From contig JAYKYS010000006.1 of NCBI GenBank assembly GCA_036924285.1, positions 21,922,001 through 21,986,000 on the forward strand: a DNA stretch of 64,000 nt, in the 5' to 3' direction. Below, piece by piece: positions 21,073 through 32,440 of the stretch (position 1 is the first letter of the stretch; every line of letters begins with the position of its first letter). This stretch comes from Asterella californica. Its lineage: Eukaryota > Streptophyta > Marchantiopsida > Marchantiales > Aytoniaceae. The notes beneath the pieces are model-generated. The model ran no database searches and was not told the DNA's origin. It saw nothing but the letters and a program-made list of their open reading frames with translations. The translations under genes and the position numbers were made by a program.

Positions 21073-22101
21073 ATGATGCAGTCGACGTTGGCCGACTCTG
21101 TCGAGAAGGATGATGATGGTGCTCGAGCTCCAGCTCCAGCCGTAAAGGTACGCACAGACGAAACTGGAACACGAAGCCCACGTGCACCATCGACTAGAAA
21201 AGCGATGGTCGAAGTTCCACGAGGTAATGCGATATCAGGAGGGAGTGCTCGAGTACAGGAGAAAGAGGATGCTACCAGCACACCAAGAGTACAAGAAAAG
21301 AGGTCTGTGAAGGAGATGGCGCTGTGGTTCTCGGAAGGTAATAAACCTCTCAAGCTCCCGCAGCCAGGGAAAGTTGGCACCGACAAGGACGCGAACACTG
21401 ATGAGAACCAAATCAACAGCAGGTCTTATGATCAGTCTCATCGAGATATCAATTATCGTTCAGCATCGAAGCTAGCAAACACCACACTAGCTAAGCCTGA
21501 AAATATCACAGCTAACGGAGTAAAGGCATCTCGGAATCTACTGGGAACCAATCCTCTAGATCTGCAGCCCCGAAACCTAGAAGAGCGCAAGTTTGGAGCC
21601 CTGGCCAAGCGGGAACTTGAGGAACTTGAAGCTGAGAGGGAGGTCTGCCGTCCGCATGGAGGAAACCTACGAGAGATGGACAACGTCATAGAGAGGGCAC
21701 TCCGAATCATCAATCACGAAGGAGATATGGATATCAATCAGGCAACTGAGTATCACGAATATATCCTCGACATGCAACGGAAGTTTGAGGATATGAGCTC
21801 CCGCTTGCGAAACACGAGAATCGATTTGGCTAGTGTCAAGCATATATTCTCAAACTGCGTCCGATTGAGATGCAGATGTCACTGGTGCAGAACTTACAGT
21901 GGTGTGCACAAAGCTTACAGTCGTCTCCGGAGCATCCTCGCGATCAAGCTCCCCACATTTCTCTTAAGTAAAAAGGAAGTAAGAGCCAAGGAGAAACCCG
22001 GAGTTGAACTGCGAAGGAGGAGATCGTTCAACTTTAGATCGTGTTGTCTACATGTAGCGAGTGGCCGGACTGGTTCAGAATCTGTAAATGTGGATTGCTA
22101 G
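21073..22101 (+). CDS. Hypothetical protein, 342 codons, no recognised domain
   Basis: This is the longest non-transposon frame in the window apart from Copia-1. The N-terminal half is polar and low in predicted structure, rich in Arg, Pro, Glu, Thr and Asn, with a distinctive KRSVKEMALWFSEGNK segment near residue 76. A charged, probably coiled-coil region spans about residues 175-255 (repeated Glu, Arg and Leu). The C-terminus is Cys/Arg-rich and less convincing; the true gene may splice out near codon 255. Two ATGs are adjacent at 21073 and 21076. It might be a cytoskeletal or nuclear scaffold protein, but I do not recognise a family. Confidence 0.5.
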   Translation: MMQSTLADSVEKDDDGARAPAPAVKVRTDETGTRSPRAPSTRKAMVEVPRGNAISGGSARVQEKEDATSTPRVQEKRSVKEMALWFSEGNKPLKLPQPGKVGTDKDANTDENQINSRSYDQSHRDINYRSASKLANTTLAKPENITANGVKASRNLLGTNPLDLQPRNLEERKFGALAKRELEELEAEREVCRPHGGNLREMDNVIERALRIINHEGDMDINQATEYHEYILDMQRKFEDMSSRLRNTRIDLASVKHIFSNCVRLRCRCHWCRTYSGVHKAYSRLRSILAIKLPTFLLSKKEVRAKEKPGVELRRRRSFNFRSCCLHVASGRTGSESVNVDC

Positions 22102-24063
22102 TTCAGCTGACCTGTTGGCTATGAAGCTAATATCGGTTGCGTTCAAACAGGTTGTTGACAACATTCCCTTAGCAAGACGATGCGTGTAACCTATAGACCT
22201 TAAATTGCCCTATGTTTCTACAGGAATTTAAATAATTTTGAGCTTCATTCGATCGAAACAGAACTTGAACTCCGTATTCCGGCTCCTGTATCGAAGTCTG
22301 AGAAAAATTAGAACTTCCCAGGCATTTCTAGATATGTGGTTTATAGCCAATTATCATGGTATCCTTTCAAGTATCTCGCTCAAGTGCACGTTGACCGTCG
22401 CATTTCGTCGCTGGCTAGAATTGTGAGAGTGTGCGGGGTTTTCTCGATCTTCATGCTGTTATGTTCAGTGGTGAGTAGTATAGTATATGGATCCTGAATC
22501 TATACGAGAGGAACGTGAGTGCACACCACAAGGCTTCACTCGGGCCTGAAACATGCACCGTTGCAAATGTTTTACATTGTCTTTAAGAGTCCTTTCGCGC
22601 GACTCCCTCCGTTTTGCCACGAATACACACGAGAGACGCGTACGCTTGACAGTGTTTCTCATGGTTAGCCTAAGGCTCTGAGTTCGAATTCGCTAAGTTA
22701 TACGAGATCAGAATTACTAGTTCACGTAAGCCTAACATCTAGATCTAGAGCAACTTTGCCAAAAGCTTAATATTTGCATCATTCACATCCAGTGGTACTT
22801 AAATCTAGCGTGGCTGCAGTTCCCTGATACCGGCAGCTTGCAGAGTGGACCTTGTGGCCAAGGAGATTCTGTATAATGCAGTGTGTTCATGAGGATGATC
22901 AGACTTGTTGACTCATGATTTAAGTTCTCTAGAAACTTTCTACTCGTTTGAATCGCTAACAGTAGAATAATATGGAAATAATTAAACTTCAAAGTGGCGT
23001 CTACCGAGTTAAAAAGTAAAGGAGAGAAGAGTATAAATATACTCAGTATGCGTTCGAATTCGAGACTTGCAAAATGATAGCTGATACATACATATTTTCT
23101 TTATATCACTCAGTAAGATTCATGATGCAGAGTAATGCAAATGTTGCTCGTGCAGAAAGATGAAGATGATAATGGATGGTGTACGAGGGGAGTCTACGAG
23201 TAGGGCTGATTCGTTTACTGGTTAACTTCAAGATGCTGTAAATTTAGAGAATAATTCTAGACTTTACTCCAACAGTGAAAGAAATTCCAAGATATTCCTC
23301 TCCAATATTTCAGCACAGGCAGGGCGTTAATGGGGTATGGAGCGATGCGAGTTCACAGCCTCTGTCCGTATGAATAGATTCAACTAGGGTCGAGTCAGCA
23401 TCCTGTGGTCGCATGGATAGATTCAACAAGGAGCAATCGGTTTGCGGCCGCACAAGAGTCGACAATCGGACTCAAGATTTCTCTATTCTAATCAATGATG
23501 TTACCCAACACACTACGCCCACCGATATCAATCTTGCTGTGAAACTTCCCTATGAACTAATCTGACATGAATCGCTGTCTGCCGTGCCTGACCGGTTTAG
23601 CACGCGTACCCCTTAAGTGTAGATTATGGACTCTTTAAACCATTACTGCCGCTATCACTTTTAGTTCTGGAGCAAAATCGCTTCGGCCGGGGTCCTCGGT
23701 AGAATCACGCCTGAAACTCACAGGAGGTACATGATATGAAAAATTGCGATCTGGTATCAAAATGATCAGCAGACAAAGATGTTGAAAATGATATCAAGAT
23801 CTTGTCATTCTGAAATCCGACGGATGAAGAATTAGCAAGCAAGAAACAGACGAATAAGAATCGTAGAAAAAGAATATTTTGAATTTTGAATTTGAAATGG
23901 TTCTTATATCAATATAGTTTCAACATAGTCACAGAAGAGACGTGCTACAAGAGCTTAGATGAAGAATCTGGTACCAGAACCATTTACCCCTCGACAGAAA
24001 TGACCATCGTACTGACAATTTTGAAAATTTCCTCTTGCGAAATTCCTCTTGTCTTCCCTTCGC
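22102..24063. other. Intergenic sequence without recognisable genes
   Basis: Only short ORFs on both strands. Nothing with a domain, LTR or repeat structure could be supported between the hypothetical gene and the purine/pyrimidine hairpin cluster. Confidence 0.4.
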
Positions 24064-24137
24064 AGGAGGAAGGAAGGAAGGCTCCCTCCTGCGAAGAGAG
24101 CTCCGTCCTTCCTTCCTCCTGAGGACAGGAAGGAAGG
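24064..24137. repeat. GGAA/TTCC inverted-repeat cluster
   Basis: AGGAGGAAGGAAGGA at 24064-24078 pairs perfectly with 24106-24120. The pyrimidine block 24107-24117 also pairs with the purine block 24127-24137. One central block therefore has two alternative partners. The long purine/pyrimidine asymmetry could favour hairpins or triplex DNA. It lies about 300 bp upstream of the transposase gene. Confidence 0.75.
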
Positions 24138-24450
24138 AGGGAGCTTCCTCCGCAAGAGTGAGCTTCCTGCTTGCCTCTTCTGGGAAGATCTCCATATCTA
24201 GATTCATCTTTTATCTCTCATCATTTGGATGTGAGTTTTTTTCAGTAGCATAAGAGAGTTTGGAGAGTGTCCATAGTGAACTAAGTCTTTTGGTGTTCTA
24301 ATTCTTCCTATGTGATAGTGTTCTTTTTTTCTTCCTATTTTCTAGAGTTGGTTATCATTTAGTCTTGTGTGGACTTCCGGACTGATAGAGTAATCTTTTT
24401 TTATAGTTTTGATTATTTCTTATACTTATTAGTTTTGTAGTGATTTGTAG

Positions 24451-27258
24451 ATGCCTCCTAGAGTGCATCCTAAGCAACCCGGAAATCAGCATTTATCTAG
24501 AGGATGTCTGGAGGTCTCGAGAGAGAAAGTGGGGATCTCGGAGTCTTTATTGGTTAGGTATGTACAGCTAATGAGACTCTTAGGACCGGGAGCAGACCAC
24601 ACGGCAATTTTCCACTTCCTTTTTGCGAATGCGAGTGGACGTATAGATCAAATGACGAGAGAGACAGAAGCAAGAGTTGACACGACTGATGTAATTCCAG
24701 AGGAGGGTGATCAGGAGAGGGACTATGTGCTTGATACATCTGAAGTCTTCATAGTTGAACTGGACGTACTCCGAGCACTAGGCATTTCGATGAAAAGAAC
24801 CGAGGTATGTCTCTTATCAGTGCATGTCTTGACTTATGTAGGTTTATATGAATCTTTATTGATTATAGTTATTCTTTGTTGCATTCAAACAAATATATGT
24901 TGACGCTAAGGGGATGAGTGATGGTTTAGCTCCAAGAGTCGCGGATCCTTATTCACAAGTCTCTGCATTACTCACAAGTCCTTGTACGAGAGTCTCCTAC
25001 AGCTGCTAGTATGGACACTGCAACGAATGTGTTTGTTATGGACTCACAAGGCCCCGTACGTGCACCACCCATTCCAGTTGTGGTTGAAACTCGTTCTCAT
25101 GATCCTCTACCCTTGGATGATACATTGCCTATGTACGTCTTTGTAGCTTTGTCTAGACTTAGGGAGTTCTTCGGAGACTTCAAGGTCAAATATCCTCACC
25201 ATGGATGTGAAGAGTTCTTCTCGCTTCCGACAATCAGTGTCATCCATCAGACGTGGTCATTGAAGTTTAGATGTCTTAATCGTCACACTTATGGATGGAG
25301 TTATACAATGACGTCTCTGATATTACTCATCGTCTTTATCATGATGTATTGAGTGCGGGATTGAGCTACACTACACTAGATAGTGTTCTTCAAGAGGTGA
25401 GATTAGCTCCTTGCTTTCAGACCCATTTCTTCAACTTCCAAAATGAAAAGACCCGTCCCGTTGGTTGGATCCAAGCTGCAATGGAAAGTTGGGTCATGGA
25501 GAAGGAGAAGGTTCAAGCCAGTGCCTTAGCACGGATTGCTCCCGACTTGGACGAACTCCCAGTTGGAGTTTAGTTTATACGTCCTCCATGCGATGACTTG
25601 TATGCTTGTAAGTTATTACATGTTTATTACGTGTCATTGTTGCTTATATCCTCTTCTCACGTTCATGTATTGTCATTAGGAAATTTTGTTTTGTATGCAG
25701 ACTTGCGTTATGATTCAAGTCGCAATGGATACAATGAGACATGTGCTTTCATCGCTTCTCATGACGGTCGCGTAGTAGAGATGGTGAACATGACTCGAGT
25801 TGAAACCAGAAACAACTCGTGGTTGATAGAGGATCATGCGTTTGAGGAAGGAGTACGTAGGTTGATAGCGTGTGGGCTGATCGCAGATGAGGTGGTTCAT
25901 GATGACAAGTCATCAGTTGATGTAATCTTCTCTCGCTATGGCATTGTTAGCCAAAAGGATCTATGGCATAAGTGCAAGAATGTCATCAAGAAGTTCTTGG
26001 TTGAGGTTCAGAACAAGAAGCGTACTCCTGATAGTGTCGAGGATGCTGAAATCATCCCTGATCTTGAGCTCCTCACCAAGAGACAATTGGTGGTATGTCT
26101 CCGTGCTCAAGGAGCGAATGCAGCTGGGAACAAGCCGGATCTAGTCCGTCGAGTGGTAGAACTACGTGGGCTAGAGGAAGGAGAGATTGTCATGTCGCGC
26201 CGGTTCATGTATCTAGGGCTTCAAGTGCATGGTATAGCCGACAAGTTGAAAGGATGGATATACACGTGTTGTCAGTTTCAATGCTAGGAGAACGGTCGGT
26301 GTCGATGATCGTTATTCGCAAGAGCAAGACGATGCAGATGTTTTGGTTTTGGACATAAGAAATGCCGCTGATCTTTGGGCAGGAGACCATACAGTTTGTA
26401 GAGACTTGCCCGGAGATCGACCTTGTTGTATGATTCTGGACGTCAACCGCCCAGCCTCTGACGTGTACTATACACAAGATGAGTTACTTGGTAGCAGTGG
26501 CTCTTGCTTTACACTTTAGGGATGAGTTTATTACAATTAGAGTTTCTGGTTTAACTTTATATTCTAAAGCTAGATGTTGTTACAACATGTATCTCTGTAT
26601 TTGTTGCATTATTGTGTTCACCAACAACTAGGTTCGTCCACCCATCGGACGATGATGTCCTTCTTGGCCAAGGCTATAACTCTGACCAAGATGAGATTTT
26701 ATACAAGAGCTCGTGAGAACTATATGTCAGAGATGTTCAACTCAGTCATCAACAAGTTCGCATAAAAAAGGATTCATTATCCTAAGACACACGAGGCCCG
26801 ACTCGCCGTATGCGCTTTGGATTGGAACGAGAATATCACACGTGAATCAATAAAAGTTTGCAGCATCAACCTGTGCACACTACTGTTTGACACAAGACAT
26901 CAGCAATACGAGTGTTATCTCTACGGACGACAAGGTGGAAAGCAGAGCTACGACAAGTTTTATGACGAACGATCAGAGCCGTCACCTCTAAGGTAATACT
27001 GCTGATACATATATTCTAAAACTATTTATAATATGGATGATATTATATATATATATATATATCATATATTATATATATTTGAGATATATTTAAACTTATG
27101 TCAAGCCATTGGAAATATCACTAGTTTTTTTGCCAAGATGATGAAGTCTTTGGATTAAATTCTGAAATTCTAGTTAATTCAAATTTTTCATCACTGATAT
27201 CTAGAACTGATTTTCTAACGTTTCCTCTGTTTATTTCAGGAATGAAGAGACGGAATAA
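24451..27258 (+). pseudogene. Kolobok-like DDE transposase gene, spliced and decayed, with SAP-like insert
   Basis: Blocks of one transposase are recognisable in order. An N-terminal exon (24451-24804) ends at a GAG/GTATGT donor. A region at about 25011-25573 has a W-x-C-x-H-x-W-like patch near 25255-25300 and the block GLSYTTLDSVLQEVRLAPCF. After a probable intron (25608-25700, GTAAGT to GCAG) come RYDS...GYNETC (first acidic block), HDDKSSVDVIF and DLWHKCKNVIKKF (a DxxH motif). A SAP-like helix-loop-helix follows at about 26071-26165. A frameshift near 26285 precedes DIRNAADLWAGDH. Further on are EMFNSVINKFA, a stop, KRIHYPKTHEARLAV and a last intron (26993-27239) leading to a stop at 27256. 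The DxxH motif and overall block order match Kolobok-like transposases common in animals. A TAG at 25571, a TAA at 26764 and frameshifts make this copy inactive. I could not find terminal inverted repeats. Confidence 0.68.
27041..27078. repeat. (TA)n tract in the last transposase intron
   Basis: An almost pure alternating TA run interrupted by ATCATATATT. It lies inside the inferred terminal intron of the transposase gene. Confidence 0.8.
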
Positions 27259-28232
27259 AGATCCTCGCATTTTTCTTACATATAAACTCTTTCGAGACCT
27301 GGTGGGTCTAAGTAGGGTTTAGTTCCAGATTCAAGGTTGCTAGAATTTTGTCTAGATCAAGTACACGAGAATGTTACAAATTTACGGAATATTTTGTACA
27401 ATGTTTTGCAAACTCAGTCTTTACTGCACGATACTGACAGAACTGGTAGAGACCCAGCGTACAGTGAAGTTGAGGGCCTGCAGATATTTTGTAACGTCTA
27501 TTATCTCCTTACTGTAAATTTATAATCACGTTGTCAATGGAAAAACGGAGACTCTTTCATGAGGAAGTAACTCTCCTTCTATGAGGATTTTGGAAAAGTA
27601 AACAATCGGATACCCCTTGTACAATCATCATGATCGATCAAAGCATGTACTATAGAGATTGTTCAAAGGGGTTATTATAGAGAAAGGGGTACTATAGAGA
27701 AAAGTAAATCAAAGGGGTACTATAGAGAAAAGTAATTTATAAAAGAGAGTTTTCTTCCACTTTGTTCCTAAGGATTTCTTATTCGTGGCAATCGACTGCA
27801 AGTTATGCAAATGGGTAACGATAAAGCTGAAAAATCCTTAGACTCAGCTGTCGCAAACCCATGTTTACACAAAGGGTCGCTGTGGAGAAAATGCTATGCT
27901 CATTATAGTACTAACTTCTGAGTACTTACGTAGGTTTACAAGTCTATCACTCAAAGGTGAATGCTAAGCTCGTTACTTCACTGTGAAACGTATACAGTCA
28001 TCCCGAGGACCACGCTGAGCAACCGGTATGACGAGGCTGCTGTGGCTGTAAGAAGCAGCCGTGCTGCAAAGTCTGTACTTCCAATCCGCTTTTCTTAGGA
28101 CCTCTTCTTGCAGATTTGGCCGTCTGATGAACCTGAAAGCGAATCGTCCTCGAAGGCTGCTTCCATTGTGAGCGCCAGAACTAGAACAACGGGCGAGTGC
28201 TGCTGCAGCCAGCTTCATGATGAAACAGAAAT
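27259..28232. other. Intergenic sequence between transposase and gag-only element
   Basis: No gene recognised; short ORFs only. It contains the short tandem repeat at 27664-27735. The 3' terminal inverted repeat of the transposon should lie here if the element is complete, but I did not identify it. Confidence 0.35.
27664..27735. repeat. Short tandem repeat, unit about 28 bp
   Basis: AAAGGGGTACTATAGAGAAA occurs at 27683 and again at 27711 followed by AGTAA. A variant, AAAGGGGTTATTATAGAG, precedes them at about 27665. Confidence 0.78.
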
Positions 28233-28589
28233 TTAACTTCCAAGTCTCAAAGGAAATGCTCTCAAAAATGAGGAAAACTGTAGCGGTCCGAGAGTCCTTC
28301 TGGGGGAGTTCAACTTCTCCGTATCAGCTCTTTGAGTCTCGTCCAACTTCTCGACTACTGACGTAAGTAGGGCGGCCACATCGACGCACTTGTGTCCTCT
28401 TGATAGATCACCCACTCCACAACTTTGACAAGGATCTTCTCCTAGAAGATGAATTGGCGCTGGTGACGATGGACCCACTCGAAGACTTAAATCAGTAAAC
28501 TCCCGCTTCCCTTTAGCTCTCTCGGTTCTGATTCTAGTTGGACAATTCACTACTTTATGTCCCAACCCTCTACAGAAATAACACCACAA
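28233..28589 (-). pseudogene. Gag fragment with zinc knuckle
   Basis: A frame open for about 118 codons begins with CYFCRGLGHKVVNC, a canonical CX2CX4HX4C knuckle that binds RNA in retroelement Gag proteins. A second Cys/His cluster (CQSC...HKC) follows, then a polar helical tail. The frame has no ATG; it is the 3' part of a longer Gag whose upstream portion is probably the minus-strand frame 29210-28893, now separated by stops or frameshifts. Confidence 0.65.
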
Positions 28590-29436
28590 GTCGGTTTCTA
28601 CTCTTCTCCTCGGAGATTCTACTTGAGGTTTTGTACTAAGGTTCTCAAACTCAACGATAACCTCTTTTGAGCTCTCTTTGACGCTTACTATGACATCTAA
28701 ACCTTGAGAAAGGTTTCTAAGTCTAACTTTTCAATCTTTCGAACTTCCAGTCATGTTGTACCTTCTCAACCATTAAGTGAACAAAATATCTTTGAGGAAA
28801 ATAACTCTACATCACTTTCTTAACTCTTTCGAGCTTTATACTGAAAATCGTGTATTATACATGCTATACACGAAATAAAATCCAATCTAAAATTAAGAGT
28901 CCATGATAATATCCTCATGACCAACGTCTATACTGATCCTAGCAGACATCTTAAAGTCACTCTTGTAAAGATCACACTCTATTTCGCCAGGAGCATTCGT
29001 GGCCTCCACAATGAATGATGCTTTGGACTCAATCTTCTTTGCATCTGCACCGATGCTCGCAGAAGCTTCTTGATATAGAGCAAAAAGAGCACCCCAACTG
29101 CAATAGATGCTTGATCGCAACGCCTTTATACTTAACTTTGGCTTTTCCGTCTCCGTTCTAACTCCCAAACGTCTCTTTTTCAACCTCGGCACTCGAACTG
29201 GATTCCCCATGAAGTATCGTCAAGACCTCCTTGTATGTCGAACCGTGTATCTCTTAATCGGTAAGAGATCTCTCCAAAATTTTTATGATCTCCAGTAGCT
29301 CAACCTCCAAGCTACTAACTAATGAAGTTTCAATAGAAAATTCCTTAATCAAAAGAGATGGTGCTGACTGTACAAAGGTTCAGAGAACTGAAATTTGTAT
29401 ATTTTCACTTCTCTCATGGCTTTCAACCCCCTCTAC

Positions 29437-29793
29437 TTTGAAAATTCATGGCTCTCTCTTCCTACCACCTTTTTTCCTGATTTCTGTTGTCCTAGATAGC
29501 TTATCAGCCAATCTAAAACACTGGAAAGTTTCACTGGAAAATAAAATTCACATAAAATTTGACAATGACTGTAACTTTTTCCAGAGAACAGAATTCCTCA
29601 ACTCTCGCGAATAGACCCCTCAACTTTGAAACTTCATTGCTCCCTCTTAGACCACCTTTTCCTATGATTTCTTTGTCGTAGATAGGTTATCAACCAAGCT
29701 ACAGTCCTGGAAAGTTTCACTGGAAAATAAAATTCACAGAAAATCTGACAATGACTGTAAAAATTTTCCAGAGAGTAGAATCCTCAAACTCAG
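29437..29793. repeat. Tandem duplication, period about 186-188 bp, in the element leader
   Basis: Two copies begin at about 29437 and 29625. They share a 32-bp identical block (29521-29552 and 29707-29738) and otherwise differ by scattered substitutions. Confidence 0.85.
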
Positions 29794-30071
29794 AAATTTT
29801 TCTCCTCTAATAACTTCTCTCTCCTCCTTTCTCTACAACTCTTTTTTCATCCCCTTTCAACTCTCCCCAAACTCTTTCTAAGTGAACGAAATGTAAAGAA
29901 TAATCTCGAATGCGTCATAGATCACTACGGGATACACGAAAGGTTCTAATGTTGCTAACATCGCGTTAGCTCTCTCTCCTCTCAACGTTCTCTCCATGTG
30001 CTCTCTCATGATCTCTTTTTGTCGAATATAGAACTGAACTCTAAACATCTTTCAACGATCCCTTCAAGTGA

Positions 30072-30090
30072 GGTCCCGGCAACGGAACCA
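30072..30090 (-). other. Primer-binding-site-like sequence
   Basis: TGGTTCCGTTGCCGGGACC lies 4 nt inside the LTR end at 30095. It resembles the tRNA-Asp-type primer sites of plant gypsy elements (TGGCGCCGTTGCCGGGG) with a few differences. The complementary tRNA cannot be confirmed here. Confidence 0.6.
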
Positions 30091-30094
30091 AAAA

Positions 30095-31004
30095 TGTAAA
30101 CCCTCCACGATCCCATCGATCAACTACCCCTCCCGATCTCTCCACCTCCACGATCGTCATCGATGAATCTGCAAATGTCGGGCCTGTCTCTCACTCAGGG
30201 TCACCTCTGATGGCTTTGATGGAAGCACACCATGAACTTGAAGAGAAAAATGCTAAGTTCACTCATTCATACAAACACAAACTTATCAACTAAAAATCTC
30301 CATAAACTCATCAACTAAAATTCTCCATTCTAACGACGTCTCTCAAGTTCTCACATGCTAAAAATATCCCACACTCTCTATATTACTCAAGTTGTCATTA
30401 CGACGATGTGAAAACAAGGATGAGGAGCTCTTCTCTCCTCTATTTATACATTCTAGGTTTTTACTTTGGTACCCTTCGGTAACTCAGCCGTAACTACTTT
30501 TACGGGGTTTTACTAAGATATTACTTAAGATAAAAGCATTAATCACATGAGCTTTTTACCTTTTCACATGGGCTTATTCCTTCAAAGTCGACAACTTCTA
30601 GAAGGATTCTGGAATATTCTCAAGGAATCTCAAATTTCCACCCCCCTCTACACTAGGACCCACTAAAAAGGAAACATGTGGAATCTCTTCTTGTTTTTAA
30701 TGCCCACAAAGTCCACAATTTTAATCTAACCACTAATATCAAGTCAAAAAGGAGATAAGAGATACTTTCCACCTCCTTTCTACCTTTTAGACAAGATGAC
30801 AAGATAGTAGTGCTCACTCTTTAGAAAATATCTGAATTCTGTCAAAAGTACAGCTAAGTTTAACCATAACTAACTTTAGCTAGTCATGACTAACTTGATA
30901 CCTCCTTAAAGTACTTGGGCAGCAAATAAACATTCTCAACACTTAGTTATAACTAAATACCTTACTAACAGACAAACTTCCTATGTGTAACATAGGTCGT
31001 TACA
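30095..31004 (-). repeat. LTR of the gag-only element (about 910 bp)
   Basis: On the minus strand it begins TGTAACGACCTATG and ends GGGTTTACA. The boundaries rest on the TG/CA ends and the adjoining primer site. No second copy is present for confirmation. Confidence 0.55.
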
Positions 31005-31096
31005 GTGCAGAGCAGTCACGATCCCAAGGAGGTGTTGGAGGATCTGGTGGACTGAAACGCATGACGTCCTTCTATAGTCAGCAGCAAGCAGGTCCT

Positions 31097-31234
31097 TGCT
31101 GGACGTGTGATGGTCCTCATCAGTAGAAGGATTGTCCACAGAGGAGAGATAGTTATGAGACGTCGGGGACGTCTCAAGCGATACCTAGGCAATGTGAGCA
31201 TTGCGGACGACCTGGTCACAATAGTGACTGTTGT
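31097..31234 (+). pseudogene. Gypsy Gag end with two zinc knuckles
   Basis: In one frame there is a CX2CX3HX4C knuckle (31097-31135) with a stop codon inside, followed by a canonical CX2CX4HX4C knuckle, CEHCGRPGHNSDCC (31193-31234). These bind RNA during particle assembly. The following Gly/Arg-rich and coiled segment (about 31260-32000) continues the polyprotein in a shifted frame. Confidence 0.75.
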
Positions 31235-32009
31235 TTTGATCTCCATCTCGAGCTGCGGCAAGGGAAGGGTGGGTCGTGGACGAGACGGAGGAGCTCAAGG
31301 AGGCCTTGGTGGTCGAGTTGGAGGTAGAGGTCCAGCACCTGGAAGAGGACCGGTCGGTCCACCGTCTGCTACGACGTCAGAAGCAGATATGGCTGCTCGG
31401 ATTGAGCAATTGGAGCAGAGGATAGCTAGTATGACTATGGTCCAACGGAGATCTGGTGGAACAGAGGCTTCCACGTCTTATGGAGGAGAAGGAGGTGACT
31501 TCAACTTCAAGGCCGGCGTGGCGCAGATTGAGGTATCTACGGTAGTGACTAGAGGTGCAATACGTGCCTCTGAGCCACGGGGTGCGTCAGTGGAGTTGGA
31601 TCCACAACGCGAGGAGGCTGATAGATAGGCTAGACTTCCTCAGTCGTTCACGTTATCGGAGGCGTTGAGGACCACATCTATGGTTCTTAAACGACCTATC
31701 GATGGTGCAGTAGAGTTGGAGGCATTGACATCCAGAAGTGGGGGTGATGTGAGTCAACTCTTGACGTCCGTGGATGCGACGTCGAACTCGATGTTGGGAG
31801 CGGCTACATCAGTTTTGCGAGCCTCACTATTTTTAGCCACGGATATGAAGACATTGGGAGTCAGCTTGGCTCCAGTGTTCCAACTGGCGGCCGCGCTCAA
31901 TGAGAGAGAAGATGTTGTTACCTCTAGTGCTGAGGTGGTTCAACGAGAGACGGTAGATGTGTCCATGGAGTCGAGGATCAGGACATCTACCAGTGGTACT
32001 TGACAAGCG

Positions 32010-32440
32010 GTGGCTGTCAGGTTAGACGAGTTACCAGCTAGGCCGGCGATTGACTGTGCTGGATTGGCACCAGATGTGGTGTTGTTTGACAACAGAAGTG
32101 GTATCTTCTGTTTGGTGGCACCTTCAGAGAAGGTGTATCGACCGCAGAAAGTCTTGTTAGACTCTGGAGCCCAACCATTGATGTTGAGGAAGGCGGCGTG
32201 TATTGGTCTGGGTTTGAGAAGTCCGAGGTGGAGAGATGTCCATTCCAGCTACAGACATCTCTACGGGGATCAGGAGGTACAGCTCTACACATGACACGGG
32301 AGATGTTGATGATGAAAGTTCGATCAGATCACCCCACGGATGGCTCCATGGTGAGAGCTAAGGCCATCGTTACGGTCACGGAGTCTTATGATGTATTGGT
32401 TGGAGGTGCTGTGTTATACCTATGGGGTTCGTGATCGACT
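32010..32440 (+). pseudogene. Gypsy aspartic protease remnant
   Basis: The frame contains VLLDSGAQPLML near 32150-32185, the DSG active-site motif of retropepsins. Downstream, in another frame, SYDVLVGGAVLY (about 32385-32420) resembles the second conserved protease block. At least one frameshift lies between them, near 32215. Confidence 0.7.

Larger units (their letters stand above)
28233..31004 (-). mobile_element. Truncated gag-only LTR retroelement, minus strand
   Basis: Read on the minus strand, a TG...CA bounded LTR (31004 down to 30095) is followed at once by a primer-site-like sequence (TGGTTCCGTTGCCGGGACC, 30090 down to 30072). About 1.5 kb of leader and gag-like sequence and a zinc-knuckle Gag fragment come next (28589-28233). 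No protease, reverse transcriptase or integrase and no second LTR are visible. It is a truncated gypsy-type element or a natural gag-only (TR-GAG-like) element. It abuts the degenerate gypsy element, whose left part is missing. Confidence 0.62.

Noticed and set aside
20967..21416. A 149-codon minus-strand ORF
   Set aside because: It lies mostly antisense to the plus-strand 342-codon ORF, which has a more protein-like composition.
23929..24253. Ser/Arg/Gly-rich ORFs on both strands at the GGAA/TTCC cluster
   Set aside because: They are translations of the simple purine/pyrimidine repeat.
27041..27078. TA-rich tract as a possible replication origin or terminal repeat
   Set aside because: It sits inside an inferred intron and is an ordinary dinucleotide repeat.
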